Below the pieces are notes generated by a model. It made no database searches. It saw nothing but the letters and a program-made list of their open reading frames with translations, and was not told the DNA's origin. From contig JAIMBH010000015.1 of NCBI GenBank assembly GCA_023511485.1, positions 1 through 64,000 on the forward strand: DNA of 64,000 bases. The letters are read 5' to 3'. Source of the DNA: Bacillota bacterium (GTDB taxonomy: Bacteria; Actinomycetota; Aquicultoria; Aquicultorales; Aquicultoraceae). The position numbers and the translations under genes were made by a program. Numbering within the stretch: the stretch's first letter is position 1; every line of letters starts with the position of its first letter. Of this stretch, positions 51,340 through 60,737 are shown piece by piece.

Positions 51340-51368
51340 TGACCTAAAGCCATATTTACGCTAGTTTA
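51340..51368 (+). promoter_or_regulatory. Promoter of the M23 peptidase gene
   Basis: TTGACC (51340-51345), 17-base spacer, TAGTTT (51363-51368), 51 bases before the ATG. Same hexamer style as the fur promoter. Confidence 0.6.
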
Positions 51369-51419
51369 CTTATTAACATAAAAGCACATATATGCAAATA
51401 CTGGAGGGGCGCTTCTATT

Positions 51420-52487
51420 ATGAGAAAACTTTTTATATTCTCAGTTGTCTTTACGCTGCTTTTTGGGGTGCTGCCGGCCGCCTTTGCAGGTAGCGCCCTA
51501 GCCTGGCCGGTAAAGGGTAGTATAATCAAGCAGTTTGCACAGGGTGAGCACAGAGGTGTAGATATCTCGGCTAATATCGGCGATACTGTCGTCTCAGCAG
51601 GGGATGGGGTGGTCTACGGAATTGGAAAAACCCCAAGGGGAGAGCCGTATATATCAATAGACCACCCGGGTGGTATAACGACAACTTATCTCCCCGTAAA
51701 GGCATCTGTGTCTAAAGGCCAATCGGTTAAGTCCGGAGAGGCGATTGGTGTATTATCAGAGGAAGGCGACGAATCATCAGCTGCACCGCACCTTCACCTT
51801 GGGCTTTTTTTGACCGCAAGCCGCGGTAAACCGCATTACCTAAATCCAGAAGAGTACCTTGCGCTAGCAGATACCTCCAGCCCAAACGCTGCCAAATCTG
51901 CTGCTTTGAGCAGGGCATCTAATCTGCCATCCCTTGGGGTGACAGCTAGCGGGAAACCTCCTACCCGGGAACAACCTCTTACCCAAGAAACAAAACCCAA
52001 CCGGGAATTAGCACCGCCGCCTGCTGCAGCTTCGCCTATTGGCAACAATGCTGTCTTAAGAAGTAGTCTGGCCAGTTTGGATAAGCCAACCACGAATATT
52101 GGAAGCATCGCAATGAAACCGCAGGCTAGAATATCCAAAGTGCAAAATAATACTCCAGATACTGCACCAGATATGGCAGGGGAGCATACTCTTTCTCTTA
52201 AGCACGGCGCTGGTCCAGTAGCCCATGCAGATATGCTTGCCAGCATAAATAGCTCCGCCGGTCCAGCAAAAGGTCTAGTAAAAGATCTAAATAAAGGAAA
52301 AGTAGGAGATATAGCTGCAAATCGCCCCATCCATTCCTGGGCTGCAGCGATTTGCGATAGGTTATTGCCTAAACCCGTACTGATAATGGCGGTCTTTACT
52401 GCAGCACTGATAAGCACTAGTCTATTAATTAAGAGAATAAGGTGGGTTAAGGCTGATCCCCTGCTGCACACAAGCGCATCTTGTTGA
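51420..52487 (+). CDS. M23-family (LytM-type) peptidase, secreted and membrane-anchored
   Basis: 355 aa. Signal sequence (about 1-23). M23 domain (about 28-150) with zinc ligands His44 and Asp48 in HRGVDI and HLHLG (His124, His126). A long Pro/Ser/Ala-rich low-complexity region follows (about 155-310). A C-terminal membrane segment (about 318-338, LIMAVFTAALISTSLLI) ends in basic residues. It probably cleaves peptidoglycan cross-links outside the membrane. ATG behind GGAGGGG. Position directly before the ribosomal/dnaB operon. Confidence 0.88.
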   Translation: MRKLFIFSVVFTLLFGVLPAAFAGSALAWPVKGSIIKQFAQGEHRGVDISANIGDTVVSAGDGVVYGIGKTPRGEPYISIDHPGGITTTYLPVKASVSKGQSVKSGEAIGVLSEEGDESSAAPHLHLGLFLTASRGKPHYLNPEEYLALADTSSPNAAKSAALSRASNLPSLGVTASGKPPTREQPLTQETKPNRELAPPPAAASPIGNNAVLRSSLASLDKPTTNIGSIAMKPQARISKVQNNTPDTAPDMAGEHTLSLKHGAGPVAHADMLASINSSAGPAKGLVKDLNKGKVGDIAANRPIHSWAAAICDRLLPKPVLIMAVFTAALISTSLLIKRIRWVKADPLLHTSASC

Positions 52488-52509
52488 TATCTCGTGTAGC
52501 TGCTATAAT
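52481..52509 (+). promoter_or_regulatory. Promoter of rpsF-ssb-rpsR operon
   Basis: TTGTTG (52481-52486), 17-base spacer, TATAAT (52504-52509). It overlaps the stop codon of the M23 gene. Confidence 0.8.
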
Positions 52510-52571
52510 TGTTAGGTCCTGTACTCCTGCTTCAGCCTAACTGAAGCCGATTAGTCCAGAGGAGGTGAAAA

Positions 52572-52859
52572 GTGAGGAACTACGAAAGCATGATCATTCT
52601 TGACCCCACTTTGGAAGCTGAGGCGATTGATAACCTCATAGCCCGGATCTCGGATGTGATCGTAAAAAATGGCGGCAAGGTCGAGAATGTAAACAAATGG
52701 GGTAAGCGCCGTCTCGCCTACAAGATCGGTCAGAATAATGAGGGCTACTATATTGTTATAAACCTGCAAGGTGAAAACGAAACAGTAGCCGAGCTAGACC
52801 GCATTCTTAAGATTACCGATGAGGTTATCCGTCATAATGTCATCCGTCTTGGAAAATAG
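52572..52859 (+). CDS. rpsF: 30S ribosomal protein S6
   Basis: 95 aa, full length: NYESMIILDP, GKVENVNKWGKRRLAYKI, EGYYIVINLQG. GTG at 52572-52574 follows GGAGGTG. Part of the 30S platform with S18 encoded two genes on. First of the conserved rpsF-ssb-rpsR(-rplI-dnaB) order. Confidence 0.97.
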   Translation: MRNYESMIILDPTLEAEAIDNLIARISDVIVKNGGKVENVNKWGKRRLAYKIGQNNEGYYIVINLQGENETVAELDRILKITDEVIRHNVIRLGK

Positions 52860-52868
52860 GAGAGAAAA

Positions 52869-53288
52869 ATGGCCAGTTTAAACAGGGTGTTTATTATTGG
52901 AAACTTGACGATGGATCCGGAGTTAAGATTTACCCCAAACGGGACTGCGGTTGCTAACCTTCGCGTTGCAGTTAACCATCGCTATCAGGGAGCTTCTGGT
53001 GACTGGGTAGATGAAGCGAGTTTTTTTAACGTGGTTGCATGGGGAAGGCAGGCTGAGGTCTGCAACGAGTATCTAAGAAAAGGCCGTCCGGTTTTGGTTG
53101 AGGGGCGACTTCGCAGCCGATCCTGGGAGACACCCGAAGGCCAAAAACGCTCCACCGTCGAGATTGTCGCGAGCCGAGTCCAGTTCTTAGATAGAGCTGG
53201 AGGACGCAGTGAAGATATGATGGCGGAACAGGCTGATGCCGATCTCCAGGCACTTGGAGTCGGCGATATTGACGATGTGCCGTTCTAG
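52869..53288 (+). CDS. ssb: Single-stranded DNA-binding protein
   Basis: 139 aa. OB fold (about 1-108: LNRVFIIGNLTMDPELRFTPNGTAVANLRVAV, FNVVAWGRQAE) and the acidic C-terminal tip DIDDVPF for partner binding. The linker is short, only about 20 residues. Starts 9 bases after rpsF behind AGGAGAG. Confidence 0.97.
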   Translation: MASLNRVFIIGNLTMDPELRFTPNGTAVANLRVAVNHRYQGASGDWVDEASFFNVVAWGRQAEVCNEYLRKGRPVLVEGRLRSRSWETPEGQKRSTVEIVASRVQFLDRAGGRSEDMMAEQADADLQALGVGDIDDVPF

Positions 53289-53376
53289 AGACTAGAGACT
53301 AGAAATCAGAGACTAGAGAGTATGGGCTAGACTTAAAGAAGGTCTAGATGAGAGAATTTTTGGGAGGATTGTTAGT

Positions 53377-53604
53377 ATGGCAGATTATGTCCGCAAGCCC
53401 AGACGCAAGTACTGTGCTTTCTGCAAGGATAAAATCGACTACATCGACTACAAAGATTTTAATATGTTGCGCAGGTTTATGAGCGACCGCGGCAAAATAA
53501 GGCCGCGCCGGGTTACCGGCACATGCGCTCAACACCAGCGCGATCTCTCGATAGCTATAAAACGCGCGCGAGAGATGGCTCTACTGCCTTATACGCTTAG
53601 GTAG
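53377..53604 (+). CDS. rpsR: 30S ribosomal protein S18
   Basis: 75 aa. Zinc-binding (C+) form with CAFC and a C..H pair (GTCAQHQR), plus [11 protein letters not shown]. Between ssb and rpsR lies a tract of repeated AGAGACTAGA-type words (53287-53330). Conserved operon position. Confidence 0.96.
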   Translation: MADYVRKPRRKYCAFCKDKIDYIDYKDFNMLRRFMSDRGKIRPRRVTGTCAQHQRDLSIAIKRAREMALLPYTLR

Positions 53605-53731
53605 TAAGTAGTTGGTTGGTGAATTGGTGAATGGCAGAAACGGGTTATCATTGCGCGGGAGCAATGAGGCCATGGCAATCTCATACCGTGCTACTTGCCT
53701 TCACTTAATGAGCGATGGATGATGAACGTAA

Positions 53732-53757
53732 AGAGGTGGAGCTAAAGCTCCACCTCT
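53732..53757 (+). terminator. Perfect 12-bp hairpin after rpsR
   Basis: AGAGGTGGAGCT (53732-53743) / AGCTCCACCTCT (53746-53757), 2-base centre, no T-run. Possible terminator or attenuator before rplI. Confidence 0.5.
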
Positions 53758-53857
53758 GTGCAGTTATTTGGAACGGTTGATTTTCTTTCAATCGACTAGC
53801 TAACACAGTTATGTTAAGATTATATGTCCAAGATTATTTCTTGTTTGGAGGAGAACG

Positions 53858-54313
53858 ATGAAAGTAATCCTTAAAGAGGCCGTAGGTGGCCTTGGTAAAA
53901 TGGGTGATGTTGTAAATGTAGCGGACGGCTACGCCCGCAATTATCTTGTCCCGAAAGGTCTGGCAGTTGCAGCAACACCGGGAGCTTTAAAAGAGTGGGA
54001 GCAGAAGAGGGTAACTATCGCCAAGAGGGAAGCAGCTGAGCGTGCCGAAGCCGAAGCCCTGGCTGCGCAACTCAATGACAAAGAAGTAACTGTCGAAGCC
54101 AAAGTAGGCGAGGAAGGTAAGCTTTACGGCTCAGTTACCTCAAAAGAGATTGCAGCTGCGATTCTTGAGCAGCTTAAGGTAGAGATAGATAGAAAGAAAA
54201 TTGAAATTGGCCAGAGCATAAAGGAAGTTGGCACCTACCCGGCTCATATCAGGCTTTATCCGGGTGTTGATGCCACGGTAAAAGTTAATGTTGTCGCAAG
54301 CAAAGAGGGGTAA
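53858..54313 (+). CDS. rplI: 50S ribosomal protein L9
   Basis: 151 aa. N-terminal domain (MKVILKEAVGGLGKMGDVVNVADGYARNYLVPKGLA, here joined for reading as MKVILKEAVGGLG and DGYARNYLVPKGLA), long central helix rich in Ala/Glu/Arg, C-terminal domain. ATG behind GGAGGAG. Its stop overlaps the dnaB ATG by one base (TAATG). Confidence 0.97.
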   Translation: MKVILKEAVGGLGKMGDVVNVADGYARNYLVPKGLAVAATPGALKEWEQKRVTIAKREAAERAEAEALAAQLNDKEVTVEAKVGEEGKLYGSVTSKEIAAAILEQLKVEIDRKKIEIGQSIKEVGTYPAHIRLYPGVDATVKVNVVASKEG

Positions 54314-55686
54314 TGAGAGCGGCAGATAAACCGCAGCAATTTGGTGGTTTTGATAAGGTTCCGCCGCATAACCTGGAGGCAGAGCAATCGCTCCTGGGAG
54401 CGATGCTTATATCCCCGGATGCGATCACAGACATCCTGGAATTTTTAGCTGCGGATGCCTTTTATACTGAGGCGCACAGGCGCATCTATGAAACTATCAT
54501 CGAGCTTTATGCAAGGGGAGATCCGGTGGATCCAATTACCCTTGCTGAGGCTCTCTCCAGCCGAGGGTGTCTAGAGGTCTGCGGTGGAAAGCCTTATATA
54601 CATACCCTGGTCAGTTCAGTGCCGAGTGCGGCCAATGCAAGATACTACGCAAGGATTGTTGAGCGAAATGCGACCTTAAGGTCGCTTATTAAAGTGGCGA
54701 CCGAGATAGCCGCGCTTGGTTATGAAGCTCCAGAAGATGTTGAAGGGCTGATCGACCGGGCAGAAAACCTCATTTTTCAGATCGCGCACAAGCGCATGAC
54801 TGAAAAATTTGTCCATATCAAAGACCTTCTTAAAGAAGGCTTTGAGATGGTCGAGAAGCTGTATGAAAAGAAAGAACAGGTTACTGGTATACCGACCGGT
54901 TTTGTAGATCTTGATAAACTCTTAACCGGCTTTCACCCAGGAGACCTTGTCATCCTGGCCGCCAGGCCCGCTATGGGGAAGACGGCTCTTGCTTTAAACA
55001 TCGCCGCCAATATTGCATCAAATAAGGGTTTAAACAACATCCCGGTTGCAATCTTCTCTCTCGAGATGAGCCGACACCAGCTCGCTCAAAGGCTTATGTG
55101 TGCAGAGGCAAGAATAGATAGCCATCGCTTGCGCACTGGTCATTTACGCGACGAGGACTGGAGAGACCTTGTTAACGCAATTGGCAAAGTTGCAGAGCGG
55201 CCGATCTTTATTGATGACACGCCAAACATCGGGATTCTTGAGATAAGGGCTAAGGCAAGGCGCCTTTTCGCCAGGCACTCACCGGGCATTATCATCGTTG
55301 ACTACCTACAGCTTATGCAATCCTACCGTAGAGTAGAAAACAGACAGCAAGAGATTGCTGAGATATCAAGAGGGCTCAAGATTCTTGCCAAGGAACTTGA
55401 AGTCCCAGTAATCGCCCTCTCGCAGCTCTCCCGAGCGGTCGAACAAAGAAGCGACAAGAGGCCGCAACTCTCTGACCTGAGAGAATCCGGAGCCATCGAA
55501 CAAGACAGCGACATCGTCATGTTTATCCACCGCAATGTCTACGGAAGCCCGGATGACCCGGATGCGGCAGATGAGAGAAGAATTGCTGAGATACACATCG
55601 CAAAGCACAGAAACGGCCCCACCGGTATCGTTAAACTAACCTTCCAGGAGCACTTCACCAGATTCGATAACTATATCGGGGGATAA
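54313..55686 (+). CDS. dnaB: Replicative DNA helicase DnaB
   Basis: 457 aa. N-terminal domain (PPHNLEAEQSLLGAML), linker, RecA-like domain with Walker A ARPAMGKTALA, NIPVAIFSLEMSRHQLAQR, Walker B IIIVDYLQLM and DLRESGAIEQDSD. No intein. Unwinds DNA at the replication fork as a hexamer. Coupled to rplI by a one-base overlap. Confidence 0.97.
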   Translation: MRAADKPQQFGGFDKVPPHNLEAEQSLLGAMLISPDAITDILEFLAADAFYTEAHRRIYETIIELYARGDPVDPITLAEALSSRGCLEVCGGKPYIHTLVSSVPSAANARYYARIVERNATLRSLIKVATEIAALGYEAPEDVEGLIDRAENLIFQIAHKRMTEKFVHIKDLLKEGFEMVEKLYEKKEQVTGIPTGFVDLDKLLTGFHPGDLVILAARPAMGKTALALNIAANIASNKGLNNIPVAIFSLEMSRHQLAQRLMCAEARIDSHRLRTGHLRDEDWRDLVNAIGKVAERPIFIDDTPNIGILEIRAKARRLFARHSPGIIIVDYLQLMQSYRRVENRQQEIAEISRGLKILAKELEVPVIALSQLSRAVEQRSDKRPQLSDLRESGAIEQDSDIVMFIHRNVYGSPDDPDAADERRIAEIHIAKHRNGPTGIVKLTFQEHFTRFDNYIGG

Positions 55687-56009
55687 GAGACCTGCTGATT
55701 TGGTATTCAGTAATGGTGCACATCGCCGCATCCATTCTTAATCCAAGGAACCACCGCAAAGCAAAACCCAGAGAATATTCCCAAGCTTACGCTTTAATCC
55801 TAACGTTGACAGCTATGATCTAAGGATTTGGATAGGATCTCATTGCCAATGATCTATTGGCATACAAACGTATGTTCGATTATAATTGTGCTATGAGAAA
55901 TATCTTGGGTAGTAGGCGTTTATTTATTTTCACCAAGTGTGCAGCAGTTTAGTTAAGTTGTCATTTAATTTGTCATTATAGTTGTCGTTTCGTTAAGACC
56001 GGAGGCACT
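55687..56009. other. Intergenic region between dnaB and ORF6N gene
   Basis: 323 bases with no gene. Holds the SOS-type promoter at 55857-55886; no clear terminator for dnaB is seen. Confidence 0.5.
55857..55886 (+). promoter_or_regulatory. Promoter with near-consensus SOS box before the ORF6N gene
   Basis: TTGGCA (55857-55862), 18-base spacer, TATAAT (55881-55886). CAAACGTATGTTCG (55865-55878) lies in the spacer and matches GAAC-N4-GTTC at all but one position, counting on the reverse strand. Confidence 0.6.
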
Positions 56010-56531
56010 ATGCTAAGTCCTGTAATTCCGTTTGAAAGCATTAAGCGCAAGATTTTAACAATTAGGGATCATAAAGTTATGTTAGATGCGGATTTGGCTT
56101 ATATTTACGGAGTTAGCACAAAACGCCTCAATGAGCAGGTAAAACGCAATCACGAACGTTTCCCTAAGGATTTTATGTTTCTGTTAACAAAGGAAGAGAA
56201 AGACGAGGTGGTCGCAATTTGCGACCACCTCGAGAAACTTAAATTTTCACCTAACTTGCCCTATGCGTTTACAGAGTATGGCGCAGTTATGGTTGCGTCT
56301 GTTTTAAATACGCCTGTTGCTATCCAAATGAGCGTACAGGTTGTAAGGGCATTTATTAAACTGCGTGAGATAATAGCAACACATAAGGAACCCGAATATA
56401 GGCTGGCGGAGCTAGAAGGAAAGGTTGACAAGCATGACGAGGAAATAAAAATGATTCTAGAAGCAATACACCAGTTGATGACGCCACCGCAAAACACACG
56501 CCGAAAGGTTGGGTTTATTAAAAATGAATAA
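56010..56531 (+). CDS. ORF6N domain DNA-binding protein (KilA-N/Rha type)
   Basis: 173 aa. ORF6N domain (about 10-100: KILTIRDHKVMLDADLAYIYGVSTKRLNEQVKRNHERFPKDFMF in family order), YAFTEYGAVMVASVL helix and a C-terminal coiled coil. Such proteins derive from phages or plasmids and bind DNA. A near-consensus LexA box in its promoter suggests DNA-damage induction. No phage structural or integrase genes are beside it, so it is a stand-alone mobile-origin regulator. ATG follows CCGGAGG. Confidence 0.88.
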   Translation: MLSPVIPFESIKRKILTIRDHKVMLDADLAYIYGVSTKRLNEQVKRNHERFPKDFMFLLTKEEKDEVVAICDHLEKLKFSPNLPYAFTEYGAVMVASVLNTPVAIQMSVQVVRAFIKLREIIATHKEPEYRLAELEGKVDKHDEEIKMILEAIHQLMTPPQNTRRKVGFIKNE

Positions 56532-56600
56532 CAAAAATTCAAACAAACAGAAATAGGAAGAATACTGAAGGATTGGAGGGTTTTGAGGGTTGGTGATATT

Positions 56601-57188
56601 TTATTGTACGCAGATATAAGTCTCAAAAGGAAAATCTGCCTCTTTGCGCTCGATCTTCCAGCCGGCGCCTTCTATAAGATTAGCAACATTATAACGGGTG
56701 AATTTGAGGAAGCCCGGTGGCTCAAATATTGCAAGTGCGTATCTGAAAAAACTCCAGAACAGGGGCCATCTATCAAGACCAAACTCCACAACAGCCAGCT
56801 TTTTTGCAATGCGCCGGGTCTCAACGAGCGCTTTTCTAGCTTCCTCAATTGTCATTTCATGAAGCCCAAGCACAATTAAAGCAACATCGAACTGCCCATC
56901 GGAAAAGGGAGTTTTGGTTGCATCCATTACACGAAAGTCGATACTATTAGCACGTAGATCGGATTTGGCTATCTCAATGCGTCTCTCGTTTATATCGATT
57001 GCTGTAACATGGCTTGTCTTCTCGCGTGCGGCAAATGCCATGCCCCCGACGGCGGTGGCTATATCGATTACCTTGGTATTCGGGCCGATCCCAGCCAAAT
57101 TAATGATCTTTCGCCTAAACTCAGAAGTTTTGCCCGGCCGGCTTAAATATCTCAGGGCTAGCGTTTCTATGTTTTCTCGTAAGCTCAA
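56601..57188 (-). CDS. SAM-dependent methyltransferase (class I)
   Basis: 195 aa. Motif I VIDIATAVGGMAFAA, AIDINERRIEIAKSD, RVMDATKTPFSDGQFDVALIVLGLHEM: a UbiE/COQ5-like class I fold. Likely a small-molecule methyltransferase; substrate unknown. TTG at 57186-57188 with AGGAG 5 nt upstream. Single-gene unit, divergent from the polysaccharide locus. Confidence 0.85.
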   Translation of the reverse strand: MSLRENIETLALRYLSRPGKTSEFRRKIINLAGIGPNTKVIDIATAVGGMAFAAREKTSHVTAIDINERRIEIAKSDLRANSIDFRVMDATKTPFSDGQFDVALIVLGLHEMTIEEARKALVETRRIAKKLAVVEFGLDRWPLFWSFFRYALAIFEPPGFLKFTRYNVANLIEGAGWKIERKEADFPFETYICVQ

Positions 57189-57497
57189 GTACTCTCCTAA
57201 AAGTTCGGTTACAGTTATTTACTGCAGTTATTTTTAAGTATATCCTAACCAGCTTGCTTTTACCTGCTTTTAGTATCTGAGCGCAAAAAAGCGAAGCGTC
57301 ATTGCCTACCATTGTCAGCAGTGCTACCAAGCGCCGTTTTTACCATATATTGACATACAAGCAAACCTTAGTTAAACTTTTGATAATTGTACTATTATTT
57401 TAGCGAATATGCTGGCTGCGCTCGGGGCTTAAAGCCTGCTTGGTTTTGTTCAATAAAAACGCACCCAAGCGCATCTGGTTCAAAATGGAGAGGTAAA

Positions 57498-58868
57498 TTG
57501 GAAGAAAAGATAGAGCTCCTCCAACTTTTAAAAGTAATCAGCAAAAGAAAAACCGTTATTATTGTTGGCACAATCACGTGTCTTCTTGCCGGAATTTTTA
57601 TAACCGCTTATATGGCTCCTCAGTATGAAGCGTCAGTGCGCGTTTTGGTTACTCAAGGGCAATCCTCTTCGACAAACCAGCCGGTAGTTGAGTCTTATCA
57701 GGCTGTCCTCTTAAGTGAGCGACTAACCAAAACGTTAAGCCAGATGATAACAAGCAGAACACTTACACAGAAAGTCATAAACGACCTTAATCTTCGCCTG
57801 CAGCCCGAAGAGCTGGAGGAGAAGATAACAGCAAAGCCGGTAAAAGATACCCAGCTGATACAGCTCTCCGTTACGGATAACAATCCGGTTTTGGCGAAGA
57901 AGCTTGCCGACTCAGTTGCCGCTAACTTTGTCAGAATGACTGCAGAAGCGCTACCGGCTACAGCGCTTATAAGCGTAAAAGTAATAGAGCCGGCAGTAGT
58001 TCCGCCTGAACCGGTAAGACCAAAGCCTTTGATAAACATATCTCTGGCCTTTTTGCTTGGTATTGTGGCAAGTACCTCCTTTGCATTTCTTCTTGAAATT
58101 CTCGATTTGACGGTGGGTGAGGCGGATGAGGTGGAGCAGCTCACCGGTTTATCTTCCTTGGGCAGAGTACCCAAGGTAGATAATCCAAATCTTTTGGTAA
58201 ATGCCGGTGCTGCATCAGCAGAGGCCTACCGCAGCCTGAGGGCAAATCTTCAGTATCTTAACTTTGACCGCTCAATAAAAACATTAATCGTTACCAGTCC
58301 AAACGAGGGGGAAGGAAAGACTACTACCGCATCAAATCTGGCAATTGTGCTTGCTCAGGCTGGAAATAAGGTACTTCTTATTGATTGCGATATGCGAAAT
58401 CCCCGTGTTTATAGCTTTTTTAATAAGGTATCGGATAAGGGTCTCTCCAGCGTCTTGATAGATGCCGCAGATGAAGAATCCGCTGTTTTAGATACCTCTG
58501 AGAAGGGATTGCGGATCATGACAAGCGGACCGGTTCCTCCGAACCCATCAGATCTTTTAAACTCCGTGCGTATGGATAAGCTTTTAGCCAGCTTAAAAAC
58601 AAGATTTGACCTGATTGTTTTGGATACCCCACCGATTCTAGCCGTATCCGACGCAACTATACTTGCTGCTAAAGCGGATGCAATTCTATTAGTAGCAGGA
58701 TACGGCAAGACAAAGAAGAACGATATAGTAATGGCAAAGGATGCGCTGGATAAAGTGGGAGCGCGCACTATAGGCTTCATCCTAAATGGTGTGGAGGTGT
58801 CTGCAAGATACGGAAGCTATTACCATAAGCCATACGGCAGTCGACAGGTCGCTGTAGACAATCGCTAA
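57498..58868 (+). CDS. Polysaccharide co-polymerase / bacterial tyrosine kinase (BY-kinase)
   Basis: 456 aa from TTG 57498 (GGAGAGG just upstream); the open frame to 57387 has no site. Wzz domain with two membrane segments (about 19-40 and 178-200), then a kinase domain with Walker A SPNEGEGKTTTASNLA, Walker A' LLIDCDMRNP and Walker B LIVLDTPPI, and a C-terminal Tyr cluster (RYGSYYHKPYG). It should set chain length and control export through autophosphorylation. First gene of the polysaccharide locus. No separate phosphatase gene is visible. Confidence 0.9.
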   Translation: MEEKIELLQLLKVISKRKTVIIVGTITCLLAGIFITAYMAPQYEASVRVLVTQGQSSSTNQPVVESYQAVLLSERLTKTLSQMITSRTLTQKVINDLNLRLQPEELEEKITAKPVKDTQLIQLSVTDNNPVLAKKLADSVAANFVRMTAEALPATALISVKVIEPAVVPPEPVRPKPLINISLAFLLGIVASTSFAFLLEILDLTVGEADEVEQLTGLSSLGRVPKVDNPNLLVNAGAASAEAYRSLRANLQYLNFDRSIKTLIVTSPNEGEGKTTTASNLAIVLAQAGNKVLLIDCDMRNPRVYSFFNKVSDKGLSSVLIDAADEESAVLDTSEKGLRIMTSGPVPPNPSDLLNSVRMDKLLASLKTRFDLIVLDTPPILAVSDATILAAKADAILLVAGYGKTKKNDIVMAKDALDKVGARTIGFILNGVEVSARYGSYYHKPYGSRQVAVDNR

Positions 58869-59121
58869 ATATCCAGCCATTTAAGTCCTTCGTCTATCAG
58901 TGCAATGGCTTTATTGCCATTTAATATAAGTATACCCAGTATGTCCGTACGAGCGCTTGACTATTTAACGGTGCTATGTTAAAATTAGCGATACTAGCCA
59001 AAGGCAGGACAATTATATACCACTATACAACGCTTCTTTCGTATCAACTACAAGCTATTTTTACCGCACACTCAAAGCAACTTGCCAAAACATTTAAATC
59101 CGGTCTGCTTTAGTTAAGACG
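58869..59121. other. Intergenic region, no feature recognised
   Basis: 253 bases between the BY-kinase and the priming transferase. AT-rich; I see no clear hairpin or promoter pair. Confidence 0.4.
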
Positions 59122-60684
59122 ATGGATAAAGCAATGGCAAATATGTCTCAAGATCTTGCACAGCATAATTTTATAGAGCGTGCGGATAAAGATTTATTTT
59201 TAGCTAAAGATGCGTATCCGTTACCTTTGGCCGGCGGCAGGCAATCAATGGCTCAAATTCCTGCCGTTGTAGTGCTGGCATCAATTGATTTAGCCATCCT
59301 TACACTTGCACTATCTCTTGCGTTTCTTATCAGATTGAATGTACTTCCGCTGGTAACCCCGATATTTCCGATGGCCGTGCCTCCGACTCTGTTTAGCTGG
59401 CTGTGGGCATTGCTGATCATTGGTATATTTTGCTTGGCTTACGAGGGACTGTACACAAAACGCCTCCATTTTTGGCAAGAAGCTAAGCAGTTGGTCAAAT
59501 CAATGACGCTGGTGTTCATAATATTGCTTGCACTTGTTTCACTAGGAAAATTAAGCGGTGAGGTATCCCGCACAGTGCTTGTGCTGACCTATCTCATCTC
59601 GGTCATCTTGCTTCCCTTAGGCCGGTTTCTTGGCAAATCAGTGTTAACGCGGGCCGGCATAGGGATACAGCCCGTACTTATCCTTGGTGCGGGGGACACC
59701 GGCAGGCTTGTTGCAAACTCACTGCTACGCGAAAGATATTTGGGATACCGTATTATTGGTTTTTTAGATGAAGACAGGGCAAATATTGCCCGCAATGTTC
59801 CGGTTAACGGCACTTTGTTCCCAGTGCTGGGCAGCTTTAGAGATAGCGACCGCCTGATGAGAGAAACTGGGGTGCGCAACTTAATTGTTGCTGTGCCGGA
59901 TATGCCATCTCGTGATCTGGTTGGATTGGTAAACCGCCTTCAGAGGTCGGCTGCTTCAGTCACGGTTATTCCTGACCTTTTTGACTTACCAGTGCTGGGT
60001 GTTGAAGCGGATTACTCATTCGATGACCGGATGCTATCCTTTAGGATTCGCAACAACCTCGCTAATCCTTTGAATATATTAGCCAAGCGGCTTTTTGATT
60101 TAGTTGTGGGCAGTCTGATATTGGTTGTCGCCCTGCCGTTGATGACTCTGATTGCGATTGCTATAAAGCTGGATTCACCTGGGCCGGTATTTTTCTCTCA
60201 CCGGCGCATCGGTAGAGGCGGCAGAGAGTTTAGGTGTTATAAGTTTAGGACTATGTACCAAAACAATGACGAGATCCTGCGTAAGTATTTGGAGGACAAC
60301 CCTCAGGCAAGATATGAGTGGGAGCGTTTTGCAAAGCTGCGCGGTTACGACCCACGTGTAACACGTGTAGGCAGATTACTCCGAAAGTTTAGCCTGGATG
60401 AGCTGCCGCAAATTTTTAACGTGTTAAAAGGAGATATGAGTTTAGTTGGCCCACGACCGTATCTATTGCGGGAAGCAGCAAAATTAGGTAGAAGCGCTTC
60501 TTCGATTTTATTAGCTAGACCAGGCATCACAGGACTCTGGCAGGTTAGCGGCCGCAACAATATAGATTTTGAAGGCCGGTTAAAACTTGAATCCTGGTAC
60601 GTCCGCAACTGGTCGCTGTGGTTGGATATTTCGCTATTGGTACGAACGGTGGGTGTGGTACTGGCAAGAAGAGGGGCGTATTAA
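59122..60684 (+). CDS. Polyprenyl-phosphate sugar-1-phosphate transferase (WbaP/CpsE-type)
   Basis: 520 aa. Four to five N-terminal membrane segments, a CoA-binding-like domain (VLILGAGDTGRLVANSL), a further membrane helix (about 330-355), then the catalytic domain with DSPGPVFFSHRRIGRGG, FRCYKFRTM, SLDELPQIFNVLKGDMSLVGPRP and ARPGITGLWQVSGRN. It starts surface-polysaccharide repeat synthesis on undecaprenyl phosphate. Three in-frame ATGs (59122, 59134, 59143) lack a strong ribosome site; the first is used. Confidence 0.93.
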   Translation: MDKAMANMSQDLAQHNFIERADKDLFLAKDAYPLPLAGGRQSMAQIPAVVVLASIDLAILTLALSLAFLIRLNVLPLVTPIFPMAVPPTLFSWLWALLIIGIFCLAYEGLYTKRLHFWQEAKQLVKSMTLVFIILLALVSLGKLSGEVSRTVLVLTYLISVILLPLGRFLGKSVLTRAGIGIQPVLILGAGDTGRLVANSLLRERYLGYRIIGFLDEDRANIARNVPVNGTLFPVLGSFRDSDRLMRETGVRNLIVAVPDMPSRDLVGLVNRLQRSAASVTVIPDLFDLPVLGVEADYSFDDRMLSFRIRNNLANPLNILAKRLFDLVVGSLILVVALPLMTLIAIAIKLDSPGPVFFSHRRIGRGGREFRCYKFRTMYQNNDEILRKYLEDNPQARYEWERFAKLRGYDPRVTRVGRLLRKFSLDELPQIFNVLKGDMSLVGPRPYLLREAAKLGRSASSILLARPGITGLWQVSGRNNIDFEGRLKLESWYVRNWSLWLDISLLVRTVGVVLARRGAY

Positions 60685-60737
60685 TTAGTTAGGCCTCAAC
60701 TATATTTAGACCTAGACTTAATTATGGCGAGAGTTTG

